NCBI GenBank assembly: GCA_947498595.1
Contig: CANMKX010000015.1
Coordinates: 1 to 64,000 of the forward strand
Direction: 5' to 3'
Origin: an uncultured Aquimarina sp.
Lineage (GTDB): Bacteria > Bacteroidota > Bacteroidia > Flavobacteriales > Flavobacteriaceae
Length of the DNA stretch: 64,000 bases
Shown here: in pieces, positions 47,282 to 56,350 of the stretch
Layout: each line of letters opens with the position of its first letter
How positions within the stretch are numbered: the first letter of the stretch is position 1
The notes under the pieces: model-generated
Told to the model about the DNA's origin: nothing
Databases searched by the model: none
What the model saw: the letters and a program-made list of their open reading frames with translations, nothing else
Position numbers and translations under genes: made by a program

Positions 47282-48526
47282 TTGAAAAAACTTTTAATAA
47301 TTTCTTTTGATTTTATAAGAGAAGGAGAACCTAAAACTTCGCTAGCTATTGGTTCGATAATGTCATATTTATATTCTAAAAAAGAATATGGTATTAATTT
47401 TAAAGCTAAACATCATACTATTAATATGCTTCAACTTGATAAGAATACATCGAGTTTAGATATCGCAAATGAATTTAAATATATGAACTTGGAGTTGTTT
47501 GAGTATATAGCAATTTCAGCTTATGTTTGGAATGAAAAATATCTAAATGAATTGATGGATATTTTTCGCCATAAATATTTATTTAAAGGTAAGTTTATAT
47601 TAGGAGGATATCAAATATCATATTCTAATAACCCTATAATAGAATATCCAGATTGTAATATATTCGTAGATGGATATGGTGAACAAACAATTTATGAAAT
47701 TCTTAAAGGGAAACACAAAACAGGAGTGATTAAATCATCTCTTGACTTTAGTCAAATACCATCTCCTTATATAACTGAAGTTATACCAATTAAAAATAAT
47801 CAACCAAAAGTTAGAATAGAAACAAAAAGAGGTTGTCCTTATAAATGCACATTTTGTGCTCATAGAGACTTAACGAATAATAAAGTCTTATCAAAAGATA
47901 ATTTACGAGTTTTTGAAGAATTAGTTTTTTTTAAGAAAAAAAAAGTCAAGAAAATTAATATTTTAGATCCAATTTTTAATGCAGGAAAAGATTATTTGGT
48001 GATTCTTAAAAAGATGGTTTCTATAGGGTTGACTTCTGAAATTAGTGTTCAAGTAAGGTTTGAGACAATTTCAGGTAGCAAAGGAGAGGAGTTTTTAAAT
48101 CTTTGTGAAAAATTAAATATTCATTTAGAATTTGGTTTACAAACAGCTAAAAGAGATGAAAGTATTTTAATTAAAAGGAAAAATCAACCAGAAAAAATAG
48201 CTTCTGTAATGAAAGAATTGAATAAAAGAAAGATAAGTTATGAAGTAAGTTTAATTTATGGATTACCTTCTCAAACGTTTAAATCGTTTAATGAGAGTGT
48301 AGATTTTTTGATTATTAATGGATGTAATAAAATAAAAGCCTTTCCTTTAATGTTACTTAAGGGAACAGAACTGTATTTAGAAAAAGAAAAGTATTCTATG
48401 AAAGAAAAAGTTATTAATGAATACGATATTCCAGTTGTTGTAAAAAGTAATAGTTTTTCGGAAAAAGATTGGTTTAGAATGAAAGAAAAAGCAGAAAGTT
48501 TAGATTTCGAATTAGAAAGAATATAA
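47282..48526 (+). CDS. B12-binding-domain radical SAM protein
   Basis: 414 residues from a TTG start; no nearby ATG keeps the N-terminal strand KKLLIISFDFIREG, and no ribosome site is seen. Residues about 1-150 look like a cobalamin-binding Rossmann domain, but the DxHxxG His motif is not visible. The radical SAM core begins at ETKRGCPYKCTFCAHRD with Cys at 184, 188 and 191, which bind a 4Fe-4S cluster. Later motifs are NILDPIFN and LEFGLQTAKRDE. Substrate unknown. It is on the same strand as the OLD and GIY-YIG genes. Confidence 0.85.
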   Translation: MKKLLIISFDFIREGEPKTSLAIGSIMSYLYSKKEYGINFKAKHHTINMLQLDKNTSSLDIANEFKYMNLELFEYIAISAYVWNEKYLNELMDIFRHKYLFKGKFILGGYQISYSNNPIIEYPDCNIFVDGYGEQTIYEILKGKHKTGVIKSSLDFSQIPSPYITEVIPIKNNQPKVRIETKRGCPYKCTFCAHRDLTNNKVLSKDNLRVFEELVFFKKKKVKKINILDPIFNAGKDYLVILKKMVSIGLTSEISVQVRFETISGSKGEEFLNLCEKLNIHLEFGLQTAKRDESILIKRKNQPEKIASVMKELNKRKISYEVSLIYGLPSQTFKSFNESVDFLIINGCNKIKAFPLMLLKGTELYLEKEKYSMKEKVINEYDIPVVVKSNSFSEKDWFRMKEKAESLDFELERI

Positions 48527-48528
48527 AG

Positions 48529-49017
48529 AGAGAAAATAGTCAAGCTCAAGATGAAAAGTTTGATGAAAAAAAATCTATAATTGATACTGTAGAACGGTTC
48601 TTTCCATTAGAGAAAAAAATAATCAAAAGCGATACATTAATACGTGAGCTAGGTATAAAAATCACGATTCTTCAAGAACCATTAGATTCTTTTGTCGTTA
48701 ATGAATTTGATACTGATAAGACAAGAAATGTTCATAAATACCGAGATTTTGTAAATCAATTACTAATTAAGAGGAAATCAGAAATTTTAATTGACACAAT
48801 TCTCCTCAAAGAAAATTTTAAAACGCATACAGGTCAAGAATTTCAAGATATTTCGGTATTTGATAAATATTGGTTTAACGAGATTAAAGACAATAAAATA
48901 GAGTTTTTTGGCATGTTATCTCAGCCAGAAACAGATGCGGTATTTGCTTTTCAGCATTTTTTTGATATAAAATCAGGTGAATTTGAAATAAAAGAATCGA
49001 TTGAAGAAGAATACTAA
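48529..49017 (+). pseudogene. Decayed or 5'-truncated coding frame after the radical SAM gene
   Basis: A frame with coding-like composition runs from about 48478 to a TAA at 49015-49017 but has no ATG, GTG or TTG before codon position about 140. From 48529 it reads RENSQAQDEKFDEKKSIID and further DTVERFFPLEKKIIKSDTLI, ending GEFEIKESIEEEY. It is one frame off the radical SAM gene, which ends at 48526. I do not recognise the family. It may be the C-terminal stump of a gene cut when the island formed, or it may be read by frameshift from upstream. Confidence 0.6.
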
Positions 49018-49173
49018 AGACTTTACTTTCCATTATATATAAAATAAAGATGAAATCAGTTGCTTGATTTATATTTATTTAGGTAATGGATATGTGAAAC
49101 GTTAAGTAAAATTGATATTTACTTTGTTTTAAAAACAGGTTTAAAAATTATATGTAAGAAGGTTACACGAAAA

Positions 49174-49668
49174 CTATTCGAGACGATACAATGTATGCAC
49201 TCTTTTAAGATCGATTTTATTCTCGATTTCGTAAAAATAAGCAAGTTGCCATTGTTGGGTTTTTATAGCTTGCTTACTAGTAGGAGTATCCCAAATTGGA
49301 TATACTCTAAAACCTCTTTTTCCTTCTGTAATATTTGTTGAAAGAATGCCTTTTTGTACTAAAATAGATTTAGGAAAAACAAATTGTCCGAGCTTAGTTT
49401 CAGAAATCACAGTTACTAAGTAGAAATCAAAAGGATCTATTTGATGGAAAGGAGTGGTAATTCCTTGATCATTTCGTTTCCAAAAAGTAACAAATTGCCC
49501 AATTTTTTTAGGTGTTATTTTTGCTTTTCTACTTATGATGTTTCGTTCATCAAGAGTAAAAGAACAAGCTTCATATTCGGTACTTTCTGTTGCTGTTTTG
49601 AGATGCGATATTTTAAAGTCACATTTATCGTAGACTTCGGTTTTAATACGTTTTATACTATTCATCAA
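49174..49668 (-). CDS. MepB-family protein
   Basis: 164 residues matching the MepB family: FTLDERNIISRKAKITPKKIGQFVTFWKRNDQG, then PFHQIDPFDFYLV and KGKRGFRVYPIWDTPTSKQA-like segments. MepB was named from a drug-efflux operon, but its biochemical role is unknown. No membrane segment. It converges with the decayed frame and its upstream region carries the second TACGG palindrome. Confidence 0.85.
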   Translation of the reverse strand: MMNSIKRIKTEVYDKCDFKISHLKTATESTEYEACSFTLDERNIISRKAKITPKKIGQFVTFWKRNDQGITTPFHQIDPFDFYLVTVISETKLGQFVFPKSILVQKGILSTNITEGKRGFRVYPIWDTPTSKQAIKTQQWQLAYFYEIENKIDLKRVHTLYRLE

Positions 49669-49791
49669 TGGGGTTATTGGTACAAAAATAAGAAGGATTT
49701 TAGTTCGAATGTAAACTAAAATTAAAAATTGCTATACTATTAATTTCCAATCAATGATTTTAAAGTTTAATTGATAGTTTTTTTGATAGAC

Positions 49792-49805
49792 TACGGATTT
49801 CCGTA
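49792..49805. promoter_or_regulatory. Palindrome TACGG-ATTT-CCGTA, possible operator
   Basis: Near-copy of the palindrome at 44691-44706. It lies 124 bases before the MepB start on one side and 100 bases before the GYF-like gene on the other. Confidence 0.5.
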
Positions 49806-49904
49806 ATGAGTAATAAAAGTTAATTGCGTTCTTTATCATAGCTAAATATATGATACTAAGTGATGTATTGTTATCAATGAAAAATAAACTAATCAATAAT
49901 TGAA

Positions 49905-50447
49905 ATGAGTATACTTCTTTATCAAATTGGAATTTTTGTGACTATACAAATAGCTACCTTTTATAGTAGAAAAGCAAGAAATACAGCCTTGATTCTAATA
50001 ACTATGTTTACATTTTTACAAGTTTTTATTTCATGGTTATTGATATTACAATTAATAACGATTTATATTTCATATCAATTTTCTAAAAACATACTTACAA
50101 GTAATCTTTCTAATACTCAAAATAGCTATGAAAAGAGTAATAAAGAAAGATTTTACAGACAATCTAATATAAATGGAAGAGTAATTTTTAAAGAGGTAGA
50201 TATTAATGATATATTAGAAAAGAAAGTTATTGATAACCAAATAGAGGATGATATACCTTATAAAGTATCTTTAAGGACTAAATTTTATTATTTGAAAAGA
50301 GGTACAGCAAATGGTCCAATAAGTGGAGAAAAATTACTCATATTTGTAAAGGGAAATATAATAGCTAAAAACTGTCTTGTTAAAAGAGAAGGTAGTGATA
50401 AATGGGAAAAAAGAGCATTTGAAATTATTGAGTTATTAAAAAAATAG
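49905..50447 (+). CDS. Membrane protein with C-terminal GYF_2-like domain
   Basis: 180 residues. Two hydrophobic helices lie in the first 60 residues (IGIFVTIQIATFY and ITMFTFLQVFISWLLILQLI). The last 55 residues fit a GYF_2 domain: FYYLKRGTANGPISGEKLLIFVKGNIIAKNCLVKR then W near the end. GYF_2 domains bind short peptides and often sit in small bacterial membrane proteins. Function unknown. It opens a plus-strand group of lipoprotein genes. Confidence 0.7.
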   Translation: MSILLYQIGIFVTIQIATFYSRKARNTALILITMFTFLQVFISWLLILQLITIYISYQFSKNILTSNLSNTQNSYEKSNKERFYRQSNINGRVIFKEVDINDILEKKVIDNQIEDDIPYKVSLRTKFYYLKRGTANGPISGEKLLIFVKGNIIAKNCLVKREGSDKWEKRAFEIIELLKK

Positions 50448-50504
50448 TTTAAATCTGTATATCATTAATATCTATAGTATCGGAACAATAAACGTAATAG
50501 ATCA

Positions 50505-51002
50505 ATGAAAAATATATTCATCATATTTTTAATGACATTATCATTAGTATCATGCAATGAAGAAAAATATATTAAAGAAAAGTGTTTGTCGATGGTTTCT
50601 CTAAGTAAAACATTGACATTAAAAGTTAAAGATACAATACCTGGATTTTCAGGAAGAACGCATATAGGTACTCGTTTTTCTTTAAATAGTTTTAATAAAG
50701 ATTATTTGTTACTTCTTTTTAAGAAACAAAAGTATCCGATGGGAGGATTATTGAACGAAGAAATAATATATAATGAATTAGGAAAATTAGCAAATACTTA
50801 CAATGTTGATATATTAATAGGGCTGGATATAAAAATAGCAAAGATTTATGGTGCTGAAATTCTAAAAAACGAAATAAAGAATAATTTACTCTTTGTAGTT
50901 GATAGAAATAAAACTATTCAAAAAATATATAGAGATGTTTGTGAAGAAGATGTGATTTTAATCTTAAATGAATTGAGATTTAATTTTCTCCCAATAAAAT
51001 AG
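50505..51002 (+). CDS. Redoxin-like lipoprotein lacking the catalytic Cys pair
   Basis: 165 residues, lipobox ends LSLVSC. The rest resembles a thioredoxin-fold redoxin (KDYLLLLFKKQKYPMGG, ILIGLDIKIAKIYGAE, NNLLFVVDRNKTIQKIYRDV), but the position for the CxxC motif holds KKQKYPMG. It is therefore unlikely to be an active oxidoreductase. The family is uncertain. Confidence 0.6.
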   Translation: MKNIFIIFLMTLSLVSCNEEKYIKEKCLSMVSLSKTLTLKVKDTIPGFSGRTHIGTRFSLNSFNKDYLLLLFKKQKYPMGGLLNEEIIYNELGKLANTYNVDILIGLDIKIAKIYGAEILKNEIKNNLLFVVDRNKTIQKIYRDVCEEDVILILNELRFNFLPIK

Positions 51003-51060
51003 AACAAGATTAACTGTAACAAAATTGAAATTTTTGAATCTTTAGAGGAAACACTAATCA

Positions 51061-52377
51061 ATGAAAAACATAGTTTTACCTCTACTACTAATTGTATCAC
51101 TTCTAGGGTGTGATAAAAAAAAGGATACTTCAGCTCAACATATCGTAACTACAGATATTGATAATTTTTGGGATGCATACGATAAAATTACGACCACTCA
51201 AGATTCGATTTTACAATATAAATATATAGACAGTCTTTATATTCAAAAAGGGACACTAGGGTTAAAAAGTATAATGGAAGCAAGAAATTATACACAGGAA
51301 GATTATATCAATGCGATCAATAAGTATCCTGAATTTTGGTCATCGATTCGAGAGAATACTCTTAAAACAACAAATTATGTTTCTGAATTAAATGAAGGAA
51401 TAGAAAAAATGAGAGGTATATATCCCGAGCTAAAGCCCGCAAAAATGTATTTCACTATAGGAGCGTTGCGAACAAATGGAACTACTGTTGATAATTTGGT
51501 GCTTATAGGTAGTGAGTTAGCCATGGCTGATAAAAATACAATTGCTTCAGAATTTAAAGGAAATAATAGCGTTGGCAGGCGCAAATATTTTAATAGCAAT
51601 CCAATAGATGATTTGGTTTTATTAAATATCCATGAATACGTACATACGCAACAAAATGAACAAGTAGATAATCTATTGTCTTATTCTTTACGAGAAGGAA
51701 TTGCCGAATTTGTTTCTACAACAGCAATGCATGTTCCATCAGCAACACCAGCTATAAATTATGGAAAGCGAAATGATAACGTAAAAAAGAAATTTGAAGA
51801 AGAAATGTTTTTTGGAAACAATATCCATCATTGGCTATGGAGTGACTTTCAGAATGAATTTAATACAAGAGATTTAGGTTATTATATAGGATATTCAATT
51901 GCTGAAATACATTATAATAAAGCCGAGAATAAACAAGAAGTAATAAAAGAGATGATCGAATTGGATTATACAAATGAAACTCAAATTGAGAATTTTGTTG
52001 ATGGTACCCATTTCTTTTCGATGTCTTTAGAAAAACTATATCAAGATTACGAAAAAAGAAGACCTACAGTTGTAGGGATCAAACCGTTTGATAATTTTAA
52101 TAAAAATGTTGATGTCAAAATAAATAGTATAACAATAGAGTTTTCTGAATCGATGAATCAAGAATTTAGAAATTTTGATTTTGGACCACTAGGTAAAGAA
52201 GCTTTGATAAGAATAAAAAAGGTAATCGGATATTCTGAAGATGGAAAATCGATAACATTCGAAATAGAAGATTTAAAACCTAATAAGCACTATCAATTAA
52301 CGATTGGGAGTGGATTTAGAAATCTGAAAAATGTTCCATTAAAAGCGTATTTAGTAGACTTTAAAACATCCAAATAA
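51061..52377 (+). CDS. HExxH zinc-metallopeptidase-like lipoprotein with Ig-like tail
   Basis: 438 residues, lipobox LLGC at Cys17. A gluzincin-type site HEYVHTQQ lies near 191-198 and a third ligand candidate EGIAEF near 214-219. Residues about 340-438 form an Ig-like module of the SbsA type (VGIKPFDNFNKNVDVKINSITIEFSESMN, KPNKHYQLTIGSG). Such lipoproteins are cell-surface or periplasmic; substrate unknown. The HExxH plus downstream Glu makes a protease likely. Confidence 0.8.
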   Translation: MKNIVLPLLLIVSLLGCDKKKDTSAQHIVTTDIDNFWDAYDKITTTQDSILQYKYIDSLYIQKGTLGLKSIMEARNYTQEDYINAINKYPEFWSSIRENTLKTTNYVSELNEGIEKMRGIYPELKPAKMYFTIGALRTNGTTVDNLVLIGSELAMADKNTIASEFKGNNSVGRRKYFNSNPIDDLVLLNIHEYVHTQQNEQVDNLLSYSLREGIAEFVSTTAMHVPSATPAINYGKRNDNVKKKFEEEMFFGNNIHHWLWSDFQNEFNTRDLGYYIGYSIAEIHYNKAENKQEVIKEMIELDYTNETQIENFVDGTHFFSMSLEKLYQDYEKRRPTVVGIKPFDNFNKNVDVKINSITIEFSESMNQEFRNFDFGPLGKEALIRIKKVIGYSEDGKSITFEIEDLKPNKHYQLTIGSGFRNLKNVPLKAYLVDFKTSK

Positions 52378-52523
52378 TATTATTAGCAACAAGTATTCTC
52401 TATAAAAAATAAAACAATCGTTTAATAAATAAAAAAACAGTTTGATTATGGTTTTACGTAATTAATGTTGAAAGAGATTCTTTTTCTTTGTGATTATTAA
52501 AACTATATATAGTTGTTTGTATT

Positions 52524-53093
52524 ATGAAGAAAAAAATATTGTTAAGCGTAGCTCTATTAGGACTTTTAGTATTTAATTCATGTTTAAATCAAGGGTCTAA
52601 AAAAGTTGAGAGAAAAGAATTGAAAAAACAATCCGTATGGTCTGATAGTTTGAGAAATGATTTTACGAAAAAAAATGCTACCATAGCATTTGAAAAGTTT
52701 GTCTTGAATACACTGATAGACGAAAATGAATTCGAGAAAAATTATACAGATTTATCAACCTATATTAAGACAAAAGAATTTGCAGCATATAAAAAAACTA
52801 AAACAAAAGAATTTGTTATAAATGCTGATGATTTAACAAGTAAGTCCAAAGCAGAAATCGAAAAGATACTTGGAAAACCAAATTACAAAGAAAAGGTTAA
52901 TCCATCAAGAACACCATGTCCGTGTGATAAACATAGGTATATAAATGATTTAATAGAGATTGTTTTTATTAACGAGAAATCAGATTGGATTACTATACAT
53001 AATACATCTTCTTTTGTCAAAGTGGATGAAACTAAATATGAATCTGTAAATAAATTTGAGAATTACATTTATATAAAAGTAAAAACAAAATAA
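52524..53093 (+). CDS. Lipoprotein of unknown function
   Basis: 189 residues, lipobox ending FNSC. The mature part is charged and helical, then has LTSKSKAEIEKILGKPNYKE, similar in pattern to the start of SmpA/BamE-like domains, and a CPCDKH Cys pair. No family is secure. A terminator follows the stop codon. Confidence 0.6.
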   Translation: MKKKILLSVALLGLLVFNSCLNQGSKKVERKELKKQSVWSDSLRNDFTKKNATIAFEKFVLNTLIDENEFEKNYTDLSTYIKTKEFAAYKKTKTKEFVINADDLTSKSKAEIEKILGKPNYKEKVNPSRTPCPCDKHRYINDLIEIVFINEKSDWITIHNTSSFVKVDETKYESVNKFENYIYIKVKTK

Positions 53094-53101
53094 AATATAA
53101 G

Positions 53102-53133
53102 TGCCTTCAAATAACACCTAACTTTTGAGGGCA
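53102..53133 (+). terminator. Terminator after the 52.5-kb lipoprotein gene
   Basis: TGCCTTCAAA (53102-53111) pairs with TTTGAGGGCA (53124-53133), one G-T pair, and a T-rich stretch follows. Confidence 0.65.
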
Positions 53134-53298
53134 TCTTTATATTCTTATAATATTATTTTTACGAAATAAGATAATTCAGATCATAATTCCCTCTTGAATT
53201 ATATGATAAAGGACCAGGTGAGTTAAGAAAATACGGAATAAGATATACTAGTAGTCCAATTCATTCTTTATTACATTTATTCTTAAATAAAGATTATG

Positions 53299-53787
53299 CT
53301 AAGGTTTTTGATATAGATATATTGTTTCCATAGTACCATCTTGTAACATTACTTCTATTTCTTGTATGGCATTCCATCCAGGTAAATCAAATTGATGCGT
53401 TACTATACGTGTACCAGGTTTTAACTCTTGTTCTAATTTTAAAGAAACTGCACCAAGCATTGTTCGAGTTAAAAAAAGAATGAGAGCATCGGCACTAGAT
53501 AGATCTGCATCATACAAGCTTTGGTTTTTAATTGTTATACGATCAGCAAGATTTGCTTCTTGAATATTAGTATTGGCAGTAGCAATGGCTTTAGGCAAAA
53601 TATCGTATCCTACACAAGTAATATTAGCAATACCACAGGCAGTTATTAAATTTCGAGCATCTCCAACACCAAGATCTAATAAAATCTCCCCATCTTTTAA
53701 AGCTAATAAATCTAATTTTTTTAAAACTAATTCATTAGGAGTTAATACATAAGGGTCATTAGTTTTAAGGAATGAATAAGTTTCCAT
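53299..53787 (-). CDS. Class I SAM-dependent methyltransferase
   Basis: 162 residues. Motif I LDLGVGDARNLITACG near 38, motif II VGYDILPKAIATA, then DLSSADALILFLT and KLEQELKPGTRIVTHQFDLPGW. The order matches small DOT1/cyclopropane-like methyltransferases; the substrate is unknown. It is a single gene facing the lipoprotein group. Confidence 0.85.
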   Translation of the reverse strand: METYSFLKTNDPYVLTPNELVLKKLDLLALKDGEILLDLGVGDARNLITACGIANITCVGYDILPKAIATANTNIQEANLADRITIKNQSLYDADLSSADALILFLTRTMLGAVSLKLEQELKPGTRIVTHQFDLPGWNAIQEIEVMLQDGTMETIYLYQKP

Positions 53788-53830
53788 TAAAGTGTCGTAT
53801 ATTAAAAGTTATAAAATTTTTTGAAACAAG

Positions 53831-53873
53831 AAATGCTAAGAATTCTATAAATACACAATAATTCTTAGCATTT
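53831..53873 (-). terminator. Terminator after the small Cys-pair protein gene
   Basis: Perfect 14-bp stem AAATGCTAAGAATT / AATTCTTAGCATTT, five bases before the end of the gene at 53878 on the minus strand side. Confidence 0.75.
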
Positions 53874-53877
53874 ATAA

Positions 53878-54105
53878 TTAATCATTTTTCCACTGTCGAG
53901 CTCTATTTTTTTTCCAAGATCTAGTGTTTTTTAAAGAAGTAGCATTGATAGTTTCGTATCCATGAGGAAAACAAAAAGAACATCCTCCCATCTTCTGATG
54001 ATTTTGAATTCTAGAAATCTTTATAGAAGAGATTTTTTTAGGAAAATCAATTAAACCAAATTCATTTGTTCCGAATTTTTTTTCGAAACGCTTATTGTTT
54101 TTCAT
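53878..54105 (-). CDS. Small basic protein with a CxxC pair
   Basis: 75 residues, start MKNNKRFEKKFGTNEFGL, centre GGCSFCFPHGYETINAT, end WKKNRARQWKND. The CSFC pair and the Lys/Arg/Trp-rich tail suggest a nucleic-acid or metal-binding peptide. Similar short flavobacterial proteins exist under misleading transporter names as far as I recall. The frame has its own terminator, which supports it being real. Confidence 0.55.
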   Translation of the reverse strand: MKNNKRFEKKFGTNEFGLIDFPKKISSIKISRIQNHQKMGGCSFCFPHGYETINATSLKNTRSWKKNRARQWKND

Positions 54106-54220
54106 TTTTCAATGTTTAAGTATTTTACTTAAAACATTGTTCCTTTTAGAATGTCAATTAATGTGTTCATTTGAGTTTTTATAAAAAATAAAAATAGCTT
54201 TTGTAATAAAGAATCTTAAT

Positions 54221-54727
54221 TTAAAAAAAGTCAATTGGATTTAAATAAAACATTTTCTTCCAACCTTGTTTTTCAGAATCAATATTCCAAATATACGGAA
54301 TCATTGTCATGATTGCATAATGAAGATGTGGCTGTTTACCCACAGCATTTCCACTTGTCCCAACAGTACCAATACTAGATGTATGATTTACAAATGATAA
54401 TGCGGTTGTTTGTAACGTGTCCATGTGCGCATAATAGTGCAATCTCCATTTAGGACCTAAAATGATTACAGATTTGCCTCCACGATTAATATGGCCAGCA
54501 TATAAAACAATACCATGAGTTGCTGAATTGATTTCAGTTCCCTTTTTAGCAAAGATATCAACCCCTTTATGAGTCACTGATTTCCCCCAAGGATAAAACC
54601 AAAAAGACCTAGAATTATAATCAGATTTACTAGCACCTTTAACAGGCATTTGTAACTGTTGAGGGATTAAATAAATAAGACCTATAATGGAGAGAATGCC
54701 CAATATTATTTTCTTTCTCTTTGACAT
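54221..54727 (-). CDS. M23-family metallopeptidase
   Basis: 168 residues with one N-terminal membrane helix (IILGILSIIGLIYLIPQQL). LytM/M23 site: His and Asp in THKGVDIFAKKGTEI, then HYYAHMDTL and QPHLHYAI (HxH). It would cut peptide cross-links in cell-wall or act on surface peptides. All zinc residues are present. Confidence 0.9.
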   Translation of the reverse strand: MSKRKKIILGILSIIGLIYLIPQQLQMPVKGASKSDYNSRSFWFYPWGKSVTHKGVDIFAKKGTEINSATHGIVLYAGHINRGGKSVIILGPKWRLHYYAHMDTLQTTALSFVNHTSSIGTVGTSGNAVGKQPHLHYAIMTMIPYIWNIDSEKQGWKKMFYLNPIDFF

Positions 54728-54767
54728 TATAAAAACTGATTTTAAGATTATTTAATTTTAAAAAACA

Positions 54768-54796
54768 AGCCAACAATTACGGAATAATTGTTGGCT
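54768..54796 (-). terminator. Terminator after the three-helix membrane protein gene
   Basis: Perfect 12-bp stem AGCCAACAATTA / TAATTGTTGGCT with a five-base loop and, on the minus strand, TTGTTTTTT after it. Confidence 0.85.
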
Positions 54797-54828
54797 ACGA
54801 GAAATTTTATGTGAAAGATTGATAAATG

Positions 54829-55146
54829 TTAGGAGAATATTAGTACAGCAATGCTTATCATTAGAATAATGAAACCAATAATAGAAGTCCAATACTGATA
54901 ATCTTTTAATTCGTTGTTTTTGATACTAAGTATCGTAGTAAAAACACCTCCTAGAAATAATAAAAAACCAGAAAATGATAAAACAGTAACGATTCTAGAA
55001 GATAATGTAGAATGATCTTCTATAGCTACATACGTTATTAAAACATAAGCTATTAATGCAATGAAAAATAGCGTCGAAATTAAAAAGAATAATGATAGTT
55101 TTTTGAAATTTGTAGGTCTTACGGTAAACGTTTTTTCTATTTCCAT
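54829..55146 (-). CDS. Small three-helix membrane protein
   Basis: 105 residues with three hydrophobic spans: SLFFLISTLFFIALIAYVLI, VLSFSGFLLFLGGVFTTILS and SIIGFIILMISIAVLIF. The N-terminus is cytoplasmic-like and charged. No family recognised. It is upstream of the M23 gene, but a terminator lies between them. Confidence 0.65.
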   Translation of the reverse strand: MEIEKTFTVRPTNFKKLSLFFLISTLFFIALIAYVLITYVAIEDHSTLSSRIVTVLSFSGFLLFLGGVFTTILSIKNNELKDYQYWTSIIGFIILMISIAVLIFS

Positions 55147-55640
55147 TTAAGTTTGATAATTTAAATTAAAGATACAATGTGAATTTATGTAGCAATTCTA
55201 CTTAGTGGGGGATATATAGAAATGGTATAGCGTATTTCTATTACTAAAGTTAATAAAATAATATGATTTTTGGATTGTTGTGTAAGACTAAGTGCTTGGA
55301 AAAAAGGATAAAAGGTTTTTTTAATAAATTAATTGTAGATTATTAACCTTATTCGGATATATGTTGAGAAATTTTCAATAACAATATGATGGTATTCTTT
55401 TAATGCTAATATTTTTTCCAAAAAATTAGCGTAAACAATAAAAAAGTTTCTCTTTATATAAACAATTGCGTTAATCTTTAGACAGTAACATTTAAATATT
55501 TTCTTTTATGTAATCGATGATTATATTGATTGGTACTATGGAATATTTTTAGCGAATAATTAAAAAACACAAAGCAAGTACATTAAAAATATACCTGCTT
55601 TTGTGATTCTTTTTCAATACTGTTAACTGAGAGAAAAAAA
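55147..55640. other. Gene-free region with no recognised element
   Basis: About 490 bases, very AT-rich, no frame over 60 codons. Its last part (55568-55605) is the terminator of the metal-handling operon. Nothing else is seen. Confidence 0.6.
55568..55605 (-). terminator. Terminator of the SigZ-permease operon
   Basis: CACAAAGCAAGTA pairs with TACCTGCTTTTGTG with one mismatch and one extra T; six T residues follow on the minus strand. It lies 35 bases after the last gene. Confidence 0.7.
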
Positions 55641-55973
55641 TTAATTTATAATTTTATAGGGTGTTTTATTAATAGCCTTTTTGATAGCTGTTTCAGAACA
55701 TTTATTACCATCATACCAAACAGTCAATTCATGAGTCTTTACGTTTGCTTTTGACTTGATAAAACCATCAACTTCTTTTAAAGAATAATTGACAATTCCC
55801 GTACAACAAGATTTTTTAAAACCTTTTAGAGTGTAAGTTGTTTTGATATTTGATAGTGCCTTTTTAGTAGAAGTAACAGACGTATTACTATTATTCTCTT
55901 GACTTTTACCTTCGCAAGACAGTAATAAAAATAGCGAGAATAAGGCGATAATAACGATATAGTGTAATTTCAT
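55641..55973 (-). CDS. HMA-like (MerP-type) lipoprotein
   Basis: 110 residues, lipobox LLLLSC. The C-terminal 65 residues follow the beta-alpha-beta pattern of heavy-metal-associated domains: TYTLKGFKKSCCTGIVNYSLKEVDGF, then KTHELTVWYD and KKAINKTPYKI. The metal loop is CCTG instead of the classical CxxC (GMTCxxC), so ligand binding may use the CC pair. It follows the MerT-like gene by 4 bases. Confidence 0.72.
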   Translation of the reverse strand: MKLHYIVIIALFSLFLLLSCEGKSQENNSNTSVTSTKKALSNIKTTYTLKGFKKSCCTGIVNYSLKEVDGFIKSKANVKTHELTVWYDGNKCSETAIKKAINKTPYKIIN

Positions 55974-55977
55974 AATT

Positions 55978-56340
55978 TTAATTGAATATATAAGGTAATA
56001 ATAGGATTATGATGGTAAGGATTGCAATTCCCCACAAAAAGAGTTTTGATTGAAATATTGCAATCACTTTCCGTTCTTTTTTATGTAATTGAGATAAGGC
56101 TTCATATTGATCTGTAGGACAACACGAATTGCTTTTTTGGGGATAATATGCCCTATATAAATTATAACCAATAGCTAGTAAACTAAAAGCGATCAAGTAA
56201 TTTTTAATACTAGAAAGCCAGAGTAATTGCGAAGCACTGACACCTAGAACACCAGCCAAAGCCATAAATGGAGCGATGCAGCAAGTACAAGCAGCCATAG
56301 CTACAAAAATAGCACTGATGGATGATAGTAATGATTTCAT
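55978..56340 (-). CDS. MerT-like membrane transport protein
   Basis: 120 residues, three membrane helices. A Cys pair in the first helix region (AACTCCIAPFMALAG) and a second in the loop (SNSCCPTDQ) match MerT, which brings mercuric ions through the inner membrane. No MerA or MerR is in the window, so another thiophilic metal or metalloid is possible. Confidence 0.8.
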   Translation of the reverse strand: MKSLLSSISAIFVAMAACTCCIAPFMALAGVLGVSASQLLWLSSIKNYLIAFSLLAIGYNLYRAYYPQKSNSCCPTDQYEALSQLHKKERKVIAIFQSKLFLWGIAILTIIILLLPYIFN

Positions 56341-56350
56341 AAATTATATT

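Noticed and set aside
53185-53332. 48-codon start-less frame containing DKGPGELRKYGIRYTSS
   Set aside because: No start codon, no homologous family recalled, and it overlaps the 3' end of the methyltransferase gene on the other strand.
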